A DNA stretch of 64,000 nucleotides from DATHXC01 sp035459965 (GCA_035459965.1 DATHXC010000010.1:1-64000); one strand, 5' to 3'. Shown: positions 23,819 to 33,222, counted from the first letter of the stretch. Program-made: numbers and translations. Notes: a model not told the origin generated them from the letters alone.

Positions 23819-24871
23819 ATGAATTTACTGACACTTCCTAATTCACAGGCGCTTACAAAATCAATACGCGCCACTGCCCAGGTGTTTGAAGACCCAAAAT
23901 CCCAAGCACTGTTAGCACGCATTAAACAAATTGCACCGAGTGAAGCCAACGTCTTGATTATTGGTGAAACGGGAACCGGTAAAGAGTTAATCGCACGCCA
24001 TGTGCATGAACTGAGCCAACGCAAAAATGGGCCGTTTGTGGCCGTCAATTGCGGCGCGTTTTCTGAGGCGCTTGTGGAAAGCGAATTGTTCGGCCATGAG
24101 AAAGGCGCATTTACAGGTGCTTTTGCAGCGAAATCCGGCTGGTTCGAAGCGGCTAATGGCGGTACTTTATTTCTGGATGAAATCGGCGACCTGCCACTCA
24201 GCAGTCAAGTTAAATTGCTACGCGTTCTGCAGGAGCGTGAAGTCGTCAGGCTGGGTGCACGTAAGGCTACGCCGATAGATGTCAGGCTTGTCGCTGCCAC
24301 CAACGTGCGCCTGGAAGAAGCCGTATTGGCAGGACATTTCAGGGAAGACCTTTTCTATCGGCTGCGTGTAGCCCACATTGAATTACCCACCCTGCGCGAG
24401 CGCCCTGGCGATATTCTGCCTTTGGCAGAGTATTTTGTAGGGGAATATCGCAGAAGACTGGGCTATGGCGATATCACGATTGATGCCGATGCAAAGCAGA
24501 AACTGCAATATCATCCGTGGCCGGGCAATATCCGCGAACTGGAAAATGTGATTCATCACGCCTTGCTGATCTGCAAAAACAATATTGTGCGCAGTGAAGA
24601 TCTGCAGCTTTCTTCAATCCAGCTCAATCGTAACAGAGCAGAAACAACGGCTAGCAATCAACTGCCACATAACCAGTTACTTCAGGCTTTACATACCTTA
24701 TTTGAAGATGGGCATCCAGATCTATATGAGTATGTTGAAGATACTTTAGTAAAAGCTGCTTATCACTATTGCCATAACAATCAAGTCCAGTCAGCACGTC
24801 TGCTGGGCGTTAGCCGGAATGTAGTTCGCGCAAAACTAATAAAAATTGGGGCTATCAACGCGCTTAGATAG
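23819..24871 (+). CDS. sfnR: Sigma-54-dependent transcriptional activator, SfnR-like
   Basis: A 350-residue enhancer-binding protein. The AAA+ domain begins about 35 residues in: Walker A GETGTGKE, the sigma-54 contact loop GAFTGA (in HEKGAFTGAFA), Walker B GGTLFLDEIGDLP, the arginine-finger region REDLFYRLRV and HPWPGNIRELENV. The C-terminal Fis-type helix-turn-helix is QSARLLGVSRNVVRAKL. There is no N-terminal sensor domain (receiver, GAF or PAS), as in SfnR of Pseudomonas, so activity would be set by expression level. ATG 23819 is chosen over 23699 because of AGGAG at 23805-23809 and because it avoids overlap with the upstream gene. It is the natural activator for the five sigma-54 promoters in this window. 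Confidence 0.9.
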   Translation: MNLLTLPNSQALTKSIRATAQVFEDPKSQALLARIKQIAPSEANVLIIGETGTGKELIARHVHELSQRKNGPFVAVNCGAFSEALVESELFGHEKGAFTGAFAAKSGWFEAANGGTLFLDEIGDLPLSSQVKLLRVLQEREVVRLGARKATPIDVRLVAATNVRLEEAVLAGHFREDLFYRLRVAHIELPTLRERPGDILPLAEYFVGEYRRRLGYGDITIDADAKQKLQYHPWPGNIRELENVIHHALLICKNNIVRSEDLQLSSIQLNRNRAETTASNQLPHNQLLQALHTLFEDGHPDLYEYVEDTLVKAAYHYCHNNQVQSARLLGVSRNVVRAKLIKIGAINALR

Positions 24872-24893
24872 AAATATCAAGCATGAAAAACTC

Positions 24894-25490
24894 ATGAGCA
24901 ACATTGTTTACCTATCCTCATCAAAATTACCAACAGCATTTGGTGATTATGTCATTCACGTTTATCAGGACTTGCGGACTCATTCGGAGCATGTAGCTCT
25001 GGTGATGGGCTCCGTAACAGAAAAAAATAATGTTCTGACCAGAGTCCATTCAGAGTGCCTAACAGGAGATATATTCTCATCACAACGCTGCGACTGTGGT
25101 GAGCAACTAAAACTAGCACAGCAGATTATTTCTAAGGAAAGGACTGGAGTAATTATTTATCTACGAGACCATGAAGGAAGAGGCATAGGTCTAGGCAATA
25201 AAATCCGTGCTTATGAGCTACAAGATAATGGGTTGGATACTGTCGATGCAAATCTTGCACTCGGGCTTCCAGTTGATAGCCGATCGTTCGAAATAGCATC
25301 AGACATCATTCAACATTTGAAGATTAACTCGATTAATCTTCTAAGCAATAATCCGCACAAAAAGAGCGCATTAATCAAGCTTGGAGTTTCTGTTAAACAG
25401 CTAACCTCTCTAGCTATTGAATCAAATATAATTAACCGTCAGTACCTTCAAACAAAATTACACAAACTTGGGCATTTACTAAGTAACTAA
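24894..25490 (+). CDS. ribA: GTP cyclohydrolase II
   Basis: A 198-residue enzyme that opens GTP to the first pyrimidine intermediate of riboflavin. The Zn-binding cysteines appear in HSECLTGDIFSSQRCDCGEQL (first Cys, then CxC), and the catalytic loop is YLRDHEGRGIGLGNKI. The C-terminal part NLLSNNPHKKSALIKLG is also typical. It starts 22 bp after the regulator stop. A longer ORF begins at 24846, but ATG 24894 matches the length of E. coli RibA (about 196). The gene is noticeably AT-rich compared with the monooxygenase genes, hinting at a separate origin. With ribB at 18.1 kb it provides both branch-entry enzymes of riboflavin synthesis inside the organosulfur locus. Confidence 0.93.
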   Translation: MSNIVYLSSSKLPTAFGDYVIHVYQDLRTHSEHVALVMGSVTEKNNVLTRVHSECLTGDIFSSQRCDCGEQLKLAQQIISKERTGVIIYLRDHEGRGIGLGNKIRAYELQDNGLDTVDANLALGLPVDSRSFEIASDIIQHLKINSINLLSNNPHKKSALIKLGVSVKQLTSLAIESNIINRQYLQTKLHKLGHLLSN

Positions 25491-25594
25491 AAAGAATGCT
25501 CGTAATTATCTAAATATCTTACGAACATACAATACACGACCTCGAATAAAGTTCGCACAAAGCCTAGATTAGATGGACTGTAAAGCGATTTGTT

Positions 25595-25683
25595 GGCGGA
25601 GAGGGAGGGATTTGAACCCTCGATACGCTTGCGCGTATGCCTGATTTCGAGTCAGGTACATTCAACCACTCTGCCACCTCTCC
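25595..25683 (-). tRNA. tRNA-Ser (anticodon CGA)
   Basis: The minus strand folds as an 89-nt class II tRNA with acceptor stem GGAGAGG/CCTCTCC, discriminator G and an encoded CCA at 25595-25597. The anticodon stem-loop is CCTGA-CTCGAAA-TCAGG, giving anticodon CGA (serine UCG). A long variable arm (ATACGCGCAAGCGTAT) and T-arm GAGGG-TTCAAAT-CCCTC are present. The long variable arm confirms tRNA-Ser. Its 3' end faces the organosulfur locus. Confidence 0.97.
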
Positions 25684-25849
25684 ACACCTACTTGCCAAAT
25701 TGACTTGATAGCTCAGTAGATAGGCTATTTTAGCATGCCCTATTTTAATTTCCTGGTCATATTCTGCCGATCTTTCCTAGGCCAATAAATGAATAGCCAT
25801 GAAAACAAACTAGTAGACAAAGCATGGTAACTTGGGGAAACTTTGCCTG

Positions 25850-27265
25850 ATGCGTATTCTTTTCATTCTGTTCATTTCGCTAGTACTCACCGGCTGCGAA
25901 CCGCCCCCGGCACCTTTAGCAAAAGCCGTTGCTACAAAAGAGCTGGTGGTAGTCACCCATAACGGCCCCAATACCTATTATGTGAATGGCGAGAATGAAT
26001 ATGCCGGGCTGGAATATGACCTTGCCAAGCTCTTTGCCAAGGAGTTTGGACCTGATTACAGTATAAAATTTCTGGTAGTAGATAACATCACCAAAGTCAT
26101 CCCTACCCTGCTCAAAGGCCAGGCGCATTTCGCTGCAGCCGACCTCAGTATTACCGAATTGAGGCAGCATCTGGTGCAGTTCACAGTACCTTATGAAAAT
26201 ACGCAGCAACAGGTGGTGTATAACAAGGAGTTGGGAACTGCGCCTAAATCGCTGGAGGAGCTGATTGGAAAAAGAATAGCCGTGCCTGCTGGCACCAGCT
26301 ATGCCGAGCGCTTAAGGGAGATCAAGCAACAGGAGCCAAGGCTGACTTGGCGTGAGCCAACCAACAATAGCGCAGATGAGCTGCTTGAACAGGTGGCAGA
26401 TGGCAGCCTGGATTACACGGTGGCGGACGCACATCTTATTGCTTTACTGCAGAATTACTACCCGAATCTGGGTGCAGGTATGTCACTGGGTAAGGCGGAG
26501 AAAATTGCCTGGGCCTTCCCCAAGAATGGTGACCCGGTGATCTATCGGAAGGCCAATGCATTCTTTGCCCGCATCAAGAAAGACGGGACATTACGTAACC
26601 TGATTGATCGCTACTATGGTCATGCAGAACGCCTGAACCCGATAGACATCACCACTTTCCTGCAGCGTACGCGTAGCTTGCTACCCCGCTACAGCCCCAT
26701 CTTTAAACAGGCACAGGAACTCACCAATATAGACTGGCGACTACTAGCAGCCATCAGTTATCAGGAATCACACTGGGATAGATTAAACACTTCCCCCACT
26801 AATGTGCGCGGCATGATGATGCTTACCGAGCAGACCGCTGACAGACTGGGGGTGACTGACCGTTTGGATGCTAAGCAAAGCATTATGGCAGGCGCTCGTT
26901 ATACGGTGATCCTGAAAGACATCATCCCTAAACGTGTACCGGAGCCTGACAGAACCTGGATGGCATTGGCTGCCTACAATATAGGCTATGCACACCTGGA
27001 AGATGCGAGGGTATTGGCAGTGCGGCTCAAGCTAAACCCTGATAGCTGGGCCGACCTGAAGAAAACTTTGCCCATGCTCAACAAGGCTGAGTATTACACC
27101 ACCCTGAAATACGGCTATGCAAGTGGCGGCGCACCAGTTGTTTTCGTGGAATCAGTCCGCACGTATCACAAGATACTGGAGAAATACTTGCCACAACATA
27201 CGCCCATGCTGCCTAACTTTGACATCGCCAGCCTGGCGCAGGGTAACCAGCCTATTCCACAATAG
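25850..27265 (+). CDS. mltF: Membrane-bound lytic murein transglycosylase F-like lipoprotein
   Basis: A 471-residue two-domain protein. The signal is a lipobox, LVLTGC, so it is anchored as a lipoprotein. A type II solute-binding domain (about residues 30-260) with GLEYDLAKLFAKEFG is followed by a transglycosylase SLT domain (about 285-440) with the catalytic Glu in LLAAISYQESHWD and the helper motif RGMMMLTEQTADRLGV, plus LAAYNIGYAHLEDA. MltF cleaves peptidoglycan glycan strands to anhydro-muropeptides. ATG 25850 is taken, because the in-frame TTG at 25832 only adds six residues ahead of the lipoprotein signal. It converges with serS. Confidence 0.92.
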   Translation: MRILFILFISLVLTGCEPPPAPLAKAVATKELVVVTHNGPNTYYVNGENEYAGLEYDLAKLFAKEFGPDYSIKFLVVDNITKVIPTLLKGQAHFAAADLSITELRQHLVQFTVPYENTQQQVVYNKELGTAPKSLEELIGKRIAVPAGTSYAERLREIKQQEPRLTWREPTNNSADELLEQVADGSLDYTVADAHLIALLQNYYPNLGAGMSLGKAEKIAWAFPKNGDPVIYRKANAFFARIKKDGTLRNLIDRYYGHAERLNPIDITTFLQRTRSLLPRYSPIFKQAQELTNIDWRLLAAISYQESHWDRLNTSPTNVRGMMMLTEQTADRLGVTDRLDAKQSIMAGARYTVILKDIIPKRVPEPDRTWMALAAYNIGYAHLEDARVLAVRLKLNPDSWADLKKTLPMLNKAEYYTTLKYGYASGGAPVVFVESVRTYHKILEKYLPQHTPMLPNFDIASLAQGNQPIPQ

Positions 27266-27287
27266 GCTGGGCTTAGAAGTAGGCTAG

Positions 27288-28634
27288 TTAGACAGTCAAC
27301 TGCTTTATACCACCCATGTACGGCACCAACACTTCTGGCACCGTAACGCTGCCATCGGCATTCTGGTAGTTTTCCAGCACAGCAACCAGTGTACGGCCAA
27401 CTGCCAGGCCAGAACCATTCAGTGTATGCACCAGCTCAGGCTTGCCAGACTCATTACGGAAGCGTGCCTGCAAGCGACGTGCCTGGAAAGCCTCGCAGTT
27501 GGATACTGATGAAATCTCGCGATAAGTATTCTGCGCAGGCAGCCACACTTCCAGGTCATAAGTCTTGGCAGCACCAAAGCCCATATCACCGGTGCAAAGC
27601 GAAACGACGCGGTAAGGCAAGCTGAGGGCTTTAAGTATATTTTCAGCGTGTCCCACCATCTCTTCCAGCGCTTCATAGCTTTTATCAGGATGAACAATCT
27701 GCACCATCTCCACCTTATCAAACTGGTGCTGGCGTATCATGCCGCGCGTATCACGGCCATAAGAGCCCGCCTCGGAACGGAAGCATGGTGTATGCGCCGT
27801 GAGCTTGATAGGCAAGGCATCCAGCGCCACGATTTCATCGCGTACGGTATTCGTGAGTGTTACTTCGGACGTAGGAATCAAATACCAATTAACCGGAATA
27901 ACTTCAGTAGGTTCACCAGTTGTTTTGCTAACGTATAAATCGAGTCCTACCGCTTTCTCTTTTGATGCACCGAAACTTACTTGAAATAAATCATTTTCAA
28001 ATTTAGGTAATTGACCTGTGCCAAGTAGGCTATTTGCATTCACTATATAAGGCGTGTAGCACTCGGTGTAACCATGCTGCTCAGTCTGCGTATCCATCAT
28101 GAACTGGGCAAGCGCACGATGTAGCTTGGCTATCTTGCCGCGCATCAAGGTAAAGCGCGCGCCTGCAAGCTTGGCACCGGTATCGAAATCGAGGCCTAAC
28201 GGTGTACCCACATCGGTATGATCCTTGATTTCAAAATCAAAATTACGCGGCATCCCAACTTTACGCACTTCTATATTCTCTTCTTCTGACTTACCAACGG
28301 GCACGCTGGCATGTGGCAGATTGGGTACATTAAGAAGCAGGTTTTGTAATTCGGTTTGCAATTCCGTCAGGCGCGTTTCATCGGCCTTTAACTGGTCGCC
28401 CAATCCGGCGACTTCAGCAAGTATTGCCCTGACATCCTCGCCTTTTGATTTGGCAATGCCTATCTGCTTGGAGCTGGCATTGCGCTTGGCTTGCAGGTCC
28501 TGGGTGCGGGTTTGTACAGTCTTGCGTTCCTGCTCCAGCGCACTGAATGTGGCTGTATCAAACTCAAATTTACGCGTGGCCAGCTTGGCCACGACTGCAT
28601 CCAAATCATTACGTAAAGCTTGTATATCTAACAT
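27288..28634 (-). CDS. serS: Seryl-tRNA synthetase
   Basis: A 448-residue class II synthetase. An N-terminal coiled-coil tRNA-binding arm (about residues 30-105, rich in Lys/Glu/Gln heptads) is followed by the catalytic core with motif 2 (FRSEAGSYGRDTRGMIRQHQFDKVE), VVSLCTGDMGFGAAKTYDLEVWLP and motif 3 (LNGSGLAVGRTLVAVLENYQ). ATG 28634 starts at MLDIQALRND, the conserved SerS beginning. An upstream extension to 28718 would overlap rarA and is rejected. It lies directly after rarA as in E. coli. Confidence 0.97.
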   Translation of the reverse strand: MLDIQALRNDLDAVVAKLATRKFEFDTATFSALEQERKTVQTRTQDLQAKRNASSKQIGIAKSKGEDVRAILAEVAGLGDQLKADETRLTELQTELQNLLLNVPNLPHASVPVGKSEEENIEVRKVGMPRNFDFEIKDHTDVGTPLGLDFDTGAKLAGARFTLMRGKIAKLHRALAQFMMDTQTEQHGYTECYTPYIVNANSLLGTGQLPKFENDLFQVSFGASKEKAVGLDLYVSKTTGEPTEVIPVNWYLIPTSEVTLTNTVRDEIVALDALPIKLTAHTPCFRSEAGSYGRDTRGMIRQHQFDKVEMVQIVHPDKSYEALEEMVGHAENILKALSLPYRVVSLCTGDMGFGAAKTYDLEVWLPAQNTYREISSVSNCEAFQARRLQARFRNESGKPELVHTLNGSGLAVGRTLVAVLENYQNADGSVTVPEVLVPYMGGIKQLTV

Positions 28635-28686
28635 GGGGTACCTGAATGGGTTTAATAAATAGACTGATTGACTCTTTAATTTCTTG

Positions 28687-30006
28687 TTATTTGTTCTTCT
28701 TGTTATTCGCTTTTGCATCCAGCTCGCGCAGATGCGCTAGCTTCTCGCTAATTTTACCTTCTAAGCCGCGTGGTGTGGGCGTATAAAACTGCACATGCTG
28801 CATATCATCCGGCAAATAACTTTCACCTGCAGCGTAAGCATCCGGCTCATTATGGGCATAGCGATATTCCTTACCGTAATCCAGCGCTTTCATGAGCTTG
28901 GTCGGCGCGTTGCGCAGATGCAAGGGTACAGGCCTCGATTTATCATTGCCAACAAAAGCCTTGCCTTGATTATAGGCGTTATAAGCGGCATTACTCTTCG
29001 CGGCGACAGCAAGATAAATCACTGCATTCGACAAAGCAAGTTCACCCTCTGGTGAACCTAAACGCTCATATATCTGGCAGGCCTCCAGCGCCATGGTCTG
29101 TGCACGCGGATCGGCCAGGCCGATATCTTCGACTGCCATGCGAATGATGCGACGGCCAAGATATAAAGGATCCGCGCCGCCATCCAGCATGCGTAAAAAC
29201 CAGTACAGGGCTGCGTCCGGGTTGGAGCCACGAACAGACTTATGCAACGCTGAAATCTGGTCATAAAAGGCTTCACCGCCTTTATCAAAACGGCGCATCT
29301 TGCTGGCCATGGTCGACTGCAGGAAATCGGCATCGATCTCTTTAATATCTGCTGCTTGTGCAGCATTGAACAAGCCTTCCACAAAATTGAGCAGGCGACG
29401 TGCATCGCCGTCGGCATACGCTAATAGCTGTTCATGTACCTCCGCCGTCATGCTCAGCTCTGAGGCCATGGCTTGCTGAGCCCTGTCCAGCAACAGGCCA
29501 AGCTCAGCCTCGGATAATGCGCTGAGCACAAACACCTGTGCACGGCTCAGTAACGCACTGTTCACCTCAAAAGACGGGTTTTCTGTGGTAGCACCGATAA
29601 AGGTGATCAGGCCGCTCTCAACAAAAGGCAGAAACGCATCCTGCTGACCCTTATTAAAGCGGTGTACCTCATCCACAAACATGATGGTACGACGGCCAGA
29701 TTGCTGCAAAGTATGCTCAGCCAGTTCAATGGAGTCCCTGATGTCCTTAATGCCGGAGAGTACAGCAGAGATAGGTATAAATTCGGCATCTGCAGCGTTA
29801 GCGATCAAGCGTGCCAGCGTAGTCTTGCCCACCCCAGGTGGACCCCAGAGAATCATCGATGGCAGCTTGCCAGAATTAAATGCCAGACGCAGTGGCTTAC
29901 CCTCCCCTAACAGGTGTGACTGGCCGACGACCTCATCCAGCGTCGTTGGTCGCAATCGCTCAGCAAGCGGTGCCTGTGGACTTATTTTTTCAAACAAACT
30001 ATTCAA
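28687..30006 (-). CDS. rarA: Replication-associated recombination protein A (MgsA/RarA)
   Basis: A 439-residue AAA+ ATPase with PLAERLRPTTLDEVVGQSHLL, Walker A GPPGVGKTTLAR, Walker B FVDEVHRFNKGQQDAFLP, sensor I GATTENPSFEVN and the C-terminal tetramerisation region AEDIGLADPRA. RarA acts at stalled replication forks. The start is TTG at 30006-30004, and it overlaps the stop codon of the upstream GT41 gene (TTGA), so the two are translationally coupled. In E. coli rarA follows lolA. Here two glycosyltransferase modules intervene. Confidence 0.94.
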   Translation of the reverse strand: MNSLFEKISPQAPLAERLRPTTLDEVVGQSHLLGEGKPLRLAFNSGKLPSMILWGPPGVGKTTLARLIANAADAEFIPISAVLSGIKDIRDSIELAEHTLQQSGRRTIMFVDEVHRFNKGQQDAFLPFVESGLITFIGATTENPSFEVNSALLSRAQVFVLSALSEAELGLLLDRAQQAMASELSMTAEVHEQLLAYADGDARRLLNFVEGLFNAAQAADIKEIDADFLQSTMASKMRRFDKGGEAFYDQISALHKSVRGSNPDAALYWFLRMLDGGADPLYLGRRIIRMAVEDIGLADPRAQTMALEACQIYERLGSPEGELALSNAVIYLAVAAKSNAAYNAYNQGKAFVGNDKSRPVPLHLRNAPTKLMKALDYGKEYRYAHNEPDAYAAGESYLPDDMQHVQFYTPTPRGLEGKISEKLAHLRELDAKANNKKNK

Positions 30007-32213
30007 TGATAAATCTCATTTTTCTCAATAGTAGGAATATCAGTGGTGGCTGGTAAGAGTCCAGCCTGATAGCGTTGCCACACTATCGAATAGGCATGTT
30101 CGATCTGCCTGACTGTTAGTTCGGTGTTAAATAAAGGGGCAGTATAACGTTTAGCTTTGAGTTTTTCGCGCATGGCAAATAGCTCTTCTGCATGCGTTGC
30201 ATAGTAAATAGCTGTTTTTTCGTAATCTTCTAAGTTAGCCATAATCAACTCCGGCATTTCCAGCGCACTAATAATCGAGGCAGCCACTCGCGATGAGGAT
30301 ACTTCTCCAGGGCATGTAATAACGGGCAAGCCCTGCCACACAGCTTCAATCGCGGTTGTATGCGCATTGCACCAGTAGGTATCAAGAAACAAATCAGCTA
30401 ATTGGTATCGTTGTAAATGTTCATCAACAGGTAGTTTTGACGCAAAGATCAACCGTTCTTTTGATACCCCTAGCTTTTCAGCCTCAATAGTAAGATTTTC
30501 TTTTACTTCCGGAGCATATGCAATTAACCAGATCACGCTGCTTGGGATCGCTTTTAGTATATTCATCCAAACCCTGAACATCACAGGTTCAATTTTAAAA
30601 TTATTGTTAAATACACAAAAAACAATCTCATGTTCAGGTAGGCCGACATCTGCTCTCAACATCTTTGTAGGCTTATTGCTGATATCAGTGTCGTAAACAT
30701 ATAAACATGATGGCAGCCTGATTGTTTTTTCATGCCAATCATCCAAAGCTTGATCTGGAATTATCACAGCATCTGCTAATGCGTAATCCATGTAGTCTGC
30801 CCCAAGCGTATGTATGAATCCGAGATAAGATATCTGTAATGGTGCTGGCCTTAATGCAAACACCTCGGGGCGTGCTAATGCGGTATATCCTGCCAGATCA
30901 ACCAGAATATCAATCTTGTCTTGATAAACGAGATCAGTCAGCTCTACGACACCCATCGAATCAACATCACGGAATACATGGCTATGTGTCTGAATAGTCT
31001 CTCTGTAATTGTCACCCTTAATATCTGAGCCAAATGTAGCGTAGGTATATATTTCAAATTGTTGTTTGTCGTGATGCTCAAAAATTTTCTTGCATAACAC
31101 TGCTGTTGGATGCTGGCGATAATCTGGTGATATATAACCGATTCGGATGCGCTTGGTTGGAGTTTTATCAAACTTATAAGGCGGGCAAGCTTTTAGCCAA
31201 GCAAAATCCTGCACAATGTCGGACAGCCCTTGCATAAGCGCCTTACGTGTTTGGGGGCTTAAATTCAATGAGAACACTTGAAAAGCAAATGTATAGCTTC
31301 GAATGACATCATAAATACTATCGGGACTAAGAATCGCCTTTTTTAAAGTTTCTATAAAATCTTGGCGTTGTTCCCAAAAACAGGCCTGCTGCTGATCAAA
31401 CATCGCCTCAAAATAAATAATACTTGGGTTAACTTCTGCACTAAAAGACTCAGGGAGACATTTATATTGAGGCATCAACTCGCCAATAATGGCTGGATTA
31501 CCAATTTGTGCGTTTGCTAGCCACAGCTTGGCGGCATCAAACTGTCTGGTGACAGCTAAAATCAATCCCTTTGCCAACTGCAGATAAGCATTCTCTGGGG
31601 CTTTTGCCAGTCCCTGATTACATACATCCAAGGCCTGTACGTATTTAAAATTAGCAATGCAGGCATACGTCAGATTATGCATAATCTCTAGGGAGTCGGG
31701 GTAGCGCTTATAAGCCTCCAAGTTACTCCTCAGCCAGGCACTTTTTTCACCCATGACCTTGAACAAAATACCGCGATTTTGCCAGGCCATCACATAGTCT
31801 GGATCGTGCTCAATGGCTAGATCATATAGATTAAGCGCTTCTTTAAACTGACCTAGCCTCTCAAAAGAGCTTGCCAAGTTTGCAATTACTTGCGTGTTCT
31901 TAGGTTCAAGCTGATAAGCTTTTTGCATCATCTGATTGCATAGTTCGGGTTTATCCAGCAACTGGTAAGACAGGGCACAGGCATTGATGATGTTGACATT
32001 AGGAGCATCAAGCCCATGAGCCTCTAATAGGCTACCTAGAGCAGGGAGCAACTTTCCCTGCGACTGCTGGGCAACACCCAGCAAAAACCACAATTGGGCA
32101 TGCCGGGGATGTGATTGTAAAAAATAGATGGCCTGACGTTCGGCTTCTGCAAACTCAGCAGCATCAATCCGATTTACAATGCTCTTTAATACGTCACTCA
32201 AATTATTTGACAT
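30003..32213 (-). CDS. TPR plus GT41 (SPINDLY/OGT-like) glycosyltransferase, module B
   Basis: A protein of about 736 residues with no signal peptide. Six or more TPR-like repeats fill the first 230 residues (LWFLLGVAQQSQGKLLPALGSLLEAHG, QVIANLASSFERLGQFKEALNLYDLAIEHDPDYVMAW in pieces). The catalytic region from about 360 has RIRIGYISPDYRQHPTAVL, DILVDLAGYTALARPEVFALRPAP, FCVFNNNFKIEP, DLFLDTYWCNAHTTAIEAVW and QGLPVITCPG, matching the bacterial O-GlcNAc-transferase-like family that makes protein O- or N-glycans in the cytoplasm. It is paralogous to the protein at 35975-38227. Its start nearly touches the divergent glycosyltransferase start at 32218. Protein acceptor and sugar donor are unknown. 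Confidence 0.88.
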   Translation of the reverse strand: MSNNLSDVLKSIVNRIDAAEFAEAERQAIYFLQSHPRHAQLWFLLGVAQQSQGKLLPALGSLLEAHGLDAPNVNIINACALSYQLLDKPELCNQMMQKAYQLEPKNTQVIANLASSFERLGQFKEALNLYDLAIEHDPDYVMAWQNRGILFKVMGEKSAWLRSNLEAYKRYPDSLEIMHNLTYACIANFKYVQALDVCNQGLAKAPENAYLQLAKGLILAVTRQFDAAKLWLANAQIGNPAIIGELMPQYKCLPESFSAEVNPSIIYFEAMFDQQQACFWEQRQDFIETLKKAILSPDSIYDVIRSYTFAFQVFSLNLSPQTRKALMQGLSDIVQDFAWLKACPPYKFDKTPTKRIRIGYISPDYRQHPTAVLCKKIFEHHDKQQFEIYTYATFGSDIKGDNYRETIQTHSHVFRDVDSMGVVELTDLVYQDKIDILVDLAGYTALARPEVFALRPAPLQISYLGFIHTLGADYMDYALADAVIIPDQALDDWHEKTIRLPSCLYVYDTDISNKPTKMLRADVGLPEHEIVFCVFNNNFKIEPVMFRVWMNILKAIPSSVIWLIAYAPEVKENLTIEAEKLGVSKERLIFASKLPVDEHLQRYQLADLFLDTYWCNAHTTAIEAVWQGLPVITCPGEVSSSRVAASIISALEMPELIMANLEDYEKTAIYYATHAEELFAMREKLKAKRYTAPLFNTELTVRQIEHAYSIVWQRYQAGLLPATTDIPTIEKNEIYH

Positions 32214-32217
32214 CACC

Positions 32218-33222
32218 ATGACAGAACCAAGCCTTATCTCCTATTCCAACCTATCAAATCCAGTCCATATTCTCGCACCTTTTCACCATACCAGAGGTGG
32301 GGATTGGAACATGATTGATGTCTATCAACACTTGTCTTCACTCAATCAATATGCGATTCAGGTATGGAGCCCACAAGAACCTACTGCTTCATATAGGGCA
32401 CACGCTAAAATTGAGAAGATATCAGCCTACTCTGGAAAATTCCCGCAGGGTGGAACCTTTATTATCGGCGGTTGCACTACAGAAATCGGGCAGTGGTTTG
32501 ATCATGTAAGTTTTGACAAGATTATATTGATACACAATGAGTACAATCCAGGATTATTGTATAACTACATGCATCGCTTACGCTTTATTGATAGGTCAAA
32601 AATTGAGATCTGTGTAGTTGGTCAGTTTGTTCAAAAAGCACTTGGCATACCAAGTAAAATCCAGCCGCATTACCCTAACAGCCAGAGATTTTCCAAGCTA
32701 TTAAACATTGACCGAAGTTTTGAAATAAATCACAAGCCAAGTCGACCTTTTACTATTGGCAAATGTAGCAGAGATGTATTAAGTAAACACCATTTCAGAG
32801 ATCCAGCTTTATACAAAAAACTGAGAAACGCTGGATGTAACATCAGATTACTCGGCGCCACATGCTTGCGCCCGTGGCTAGATAATGAAGCTGGGATTGA
32901 GCTACTTAGGGAGCAAGCACATAGTCAACTTGCTGAATATCTGAGCAGCGTAGATTGCTTTTTTTATAGGACATGCATCAGCTACAAAGAAGCTTTTGGT
33001 ACGGTTGTGCTTGAGGCAATGTTAGCAGGTCTTCCCGTCGTTTGTAGCCGACAAGGGGGATATGCAGACCTGATTAATCACGGTAAAAATGGCTTCTTAT
33101 TTGATACTGATGAAGAGGCATATGAGCTAATCATGCAACTTAAGAATCAACCCAAGCTAGCAAAGACCATAAGCCAACAAGCGCGTCAGCCTATAGACTC
33201 TAAACTAGTACACTATTTATAG
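32218..33222 (+). CDS. GT4-type glycosyltransferase, module B
   Basis: A 334-residue protein. The C-terminal half has a GT-B glycosyltransferase donor domain: IGKCSRDVLSKHHFRDPALYKKL, then YKEAFGTVVLEAMLAGLPVVCSR, which holds the E-x7-E pair of family GT4, and GGYADLINHGKNGFLFD. The start ATG 32218 overlaps in opposite sense with the alternative start of the divergent GT41 gene. The longer ORF from 32179 would run into that gene and is not preferred. It is convergent with the FecR-type gene. It would add a further sugar to the product of the GT41 enzyme or act on a different acceptor. This is inferred. Confidence 0.82.
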   Translation: MTEPSLISYSNLSNPVHILAPFHHTRGGDWNMIDVYQHLSSLNQYAIQVWSPQEPTASYRAHAKIEKISAYSGKFPQGGTFIIGGCTTEIGQWFDHVSFDKIILIHNEYNPGLLYNYMHRLRFIDRSKIEICVVGQFVQKALGIPSKIQPHYPNSQRFSKLLNIDRSFEINHKPSRPFTIGKCSRDVLSKHHFRDPALYKKLRNAGCNIRLLGATCLRPWLDNEAGIELLREQAHSQLAEYLSSVDCFFYRTCISYKEAFGTVVLEAMLAGLPVVCSRQGGYADLINHGKNGFLFDTDEEAYELIMQLKNQPKLAKTISQQARQPIDSKLVHYL

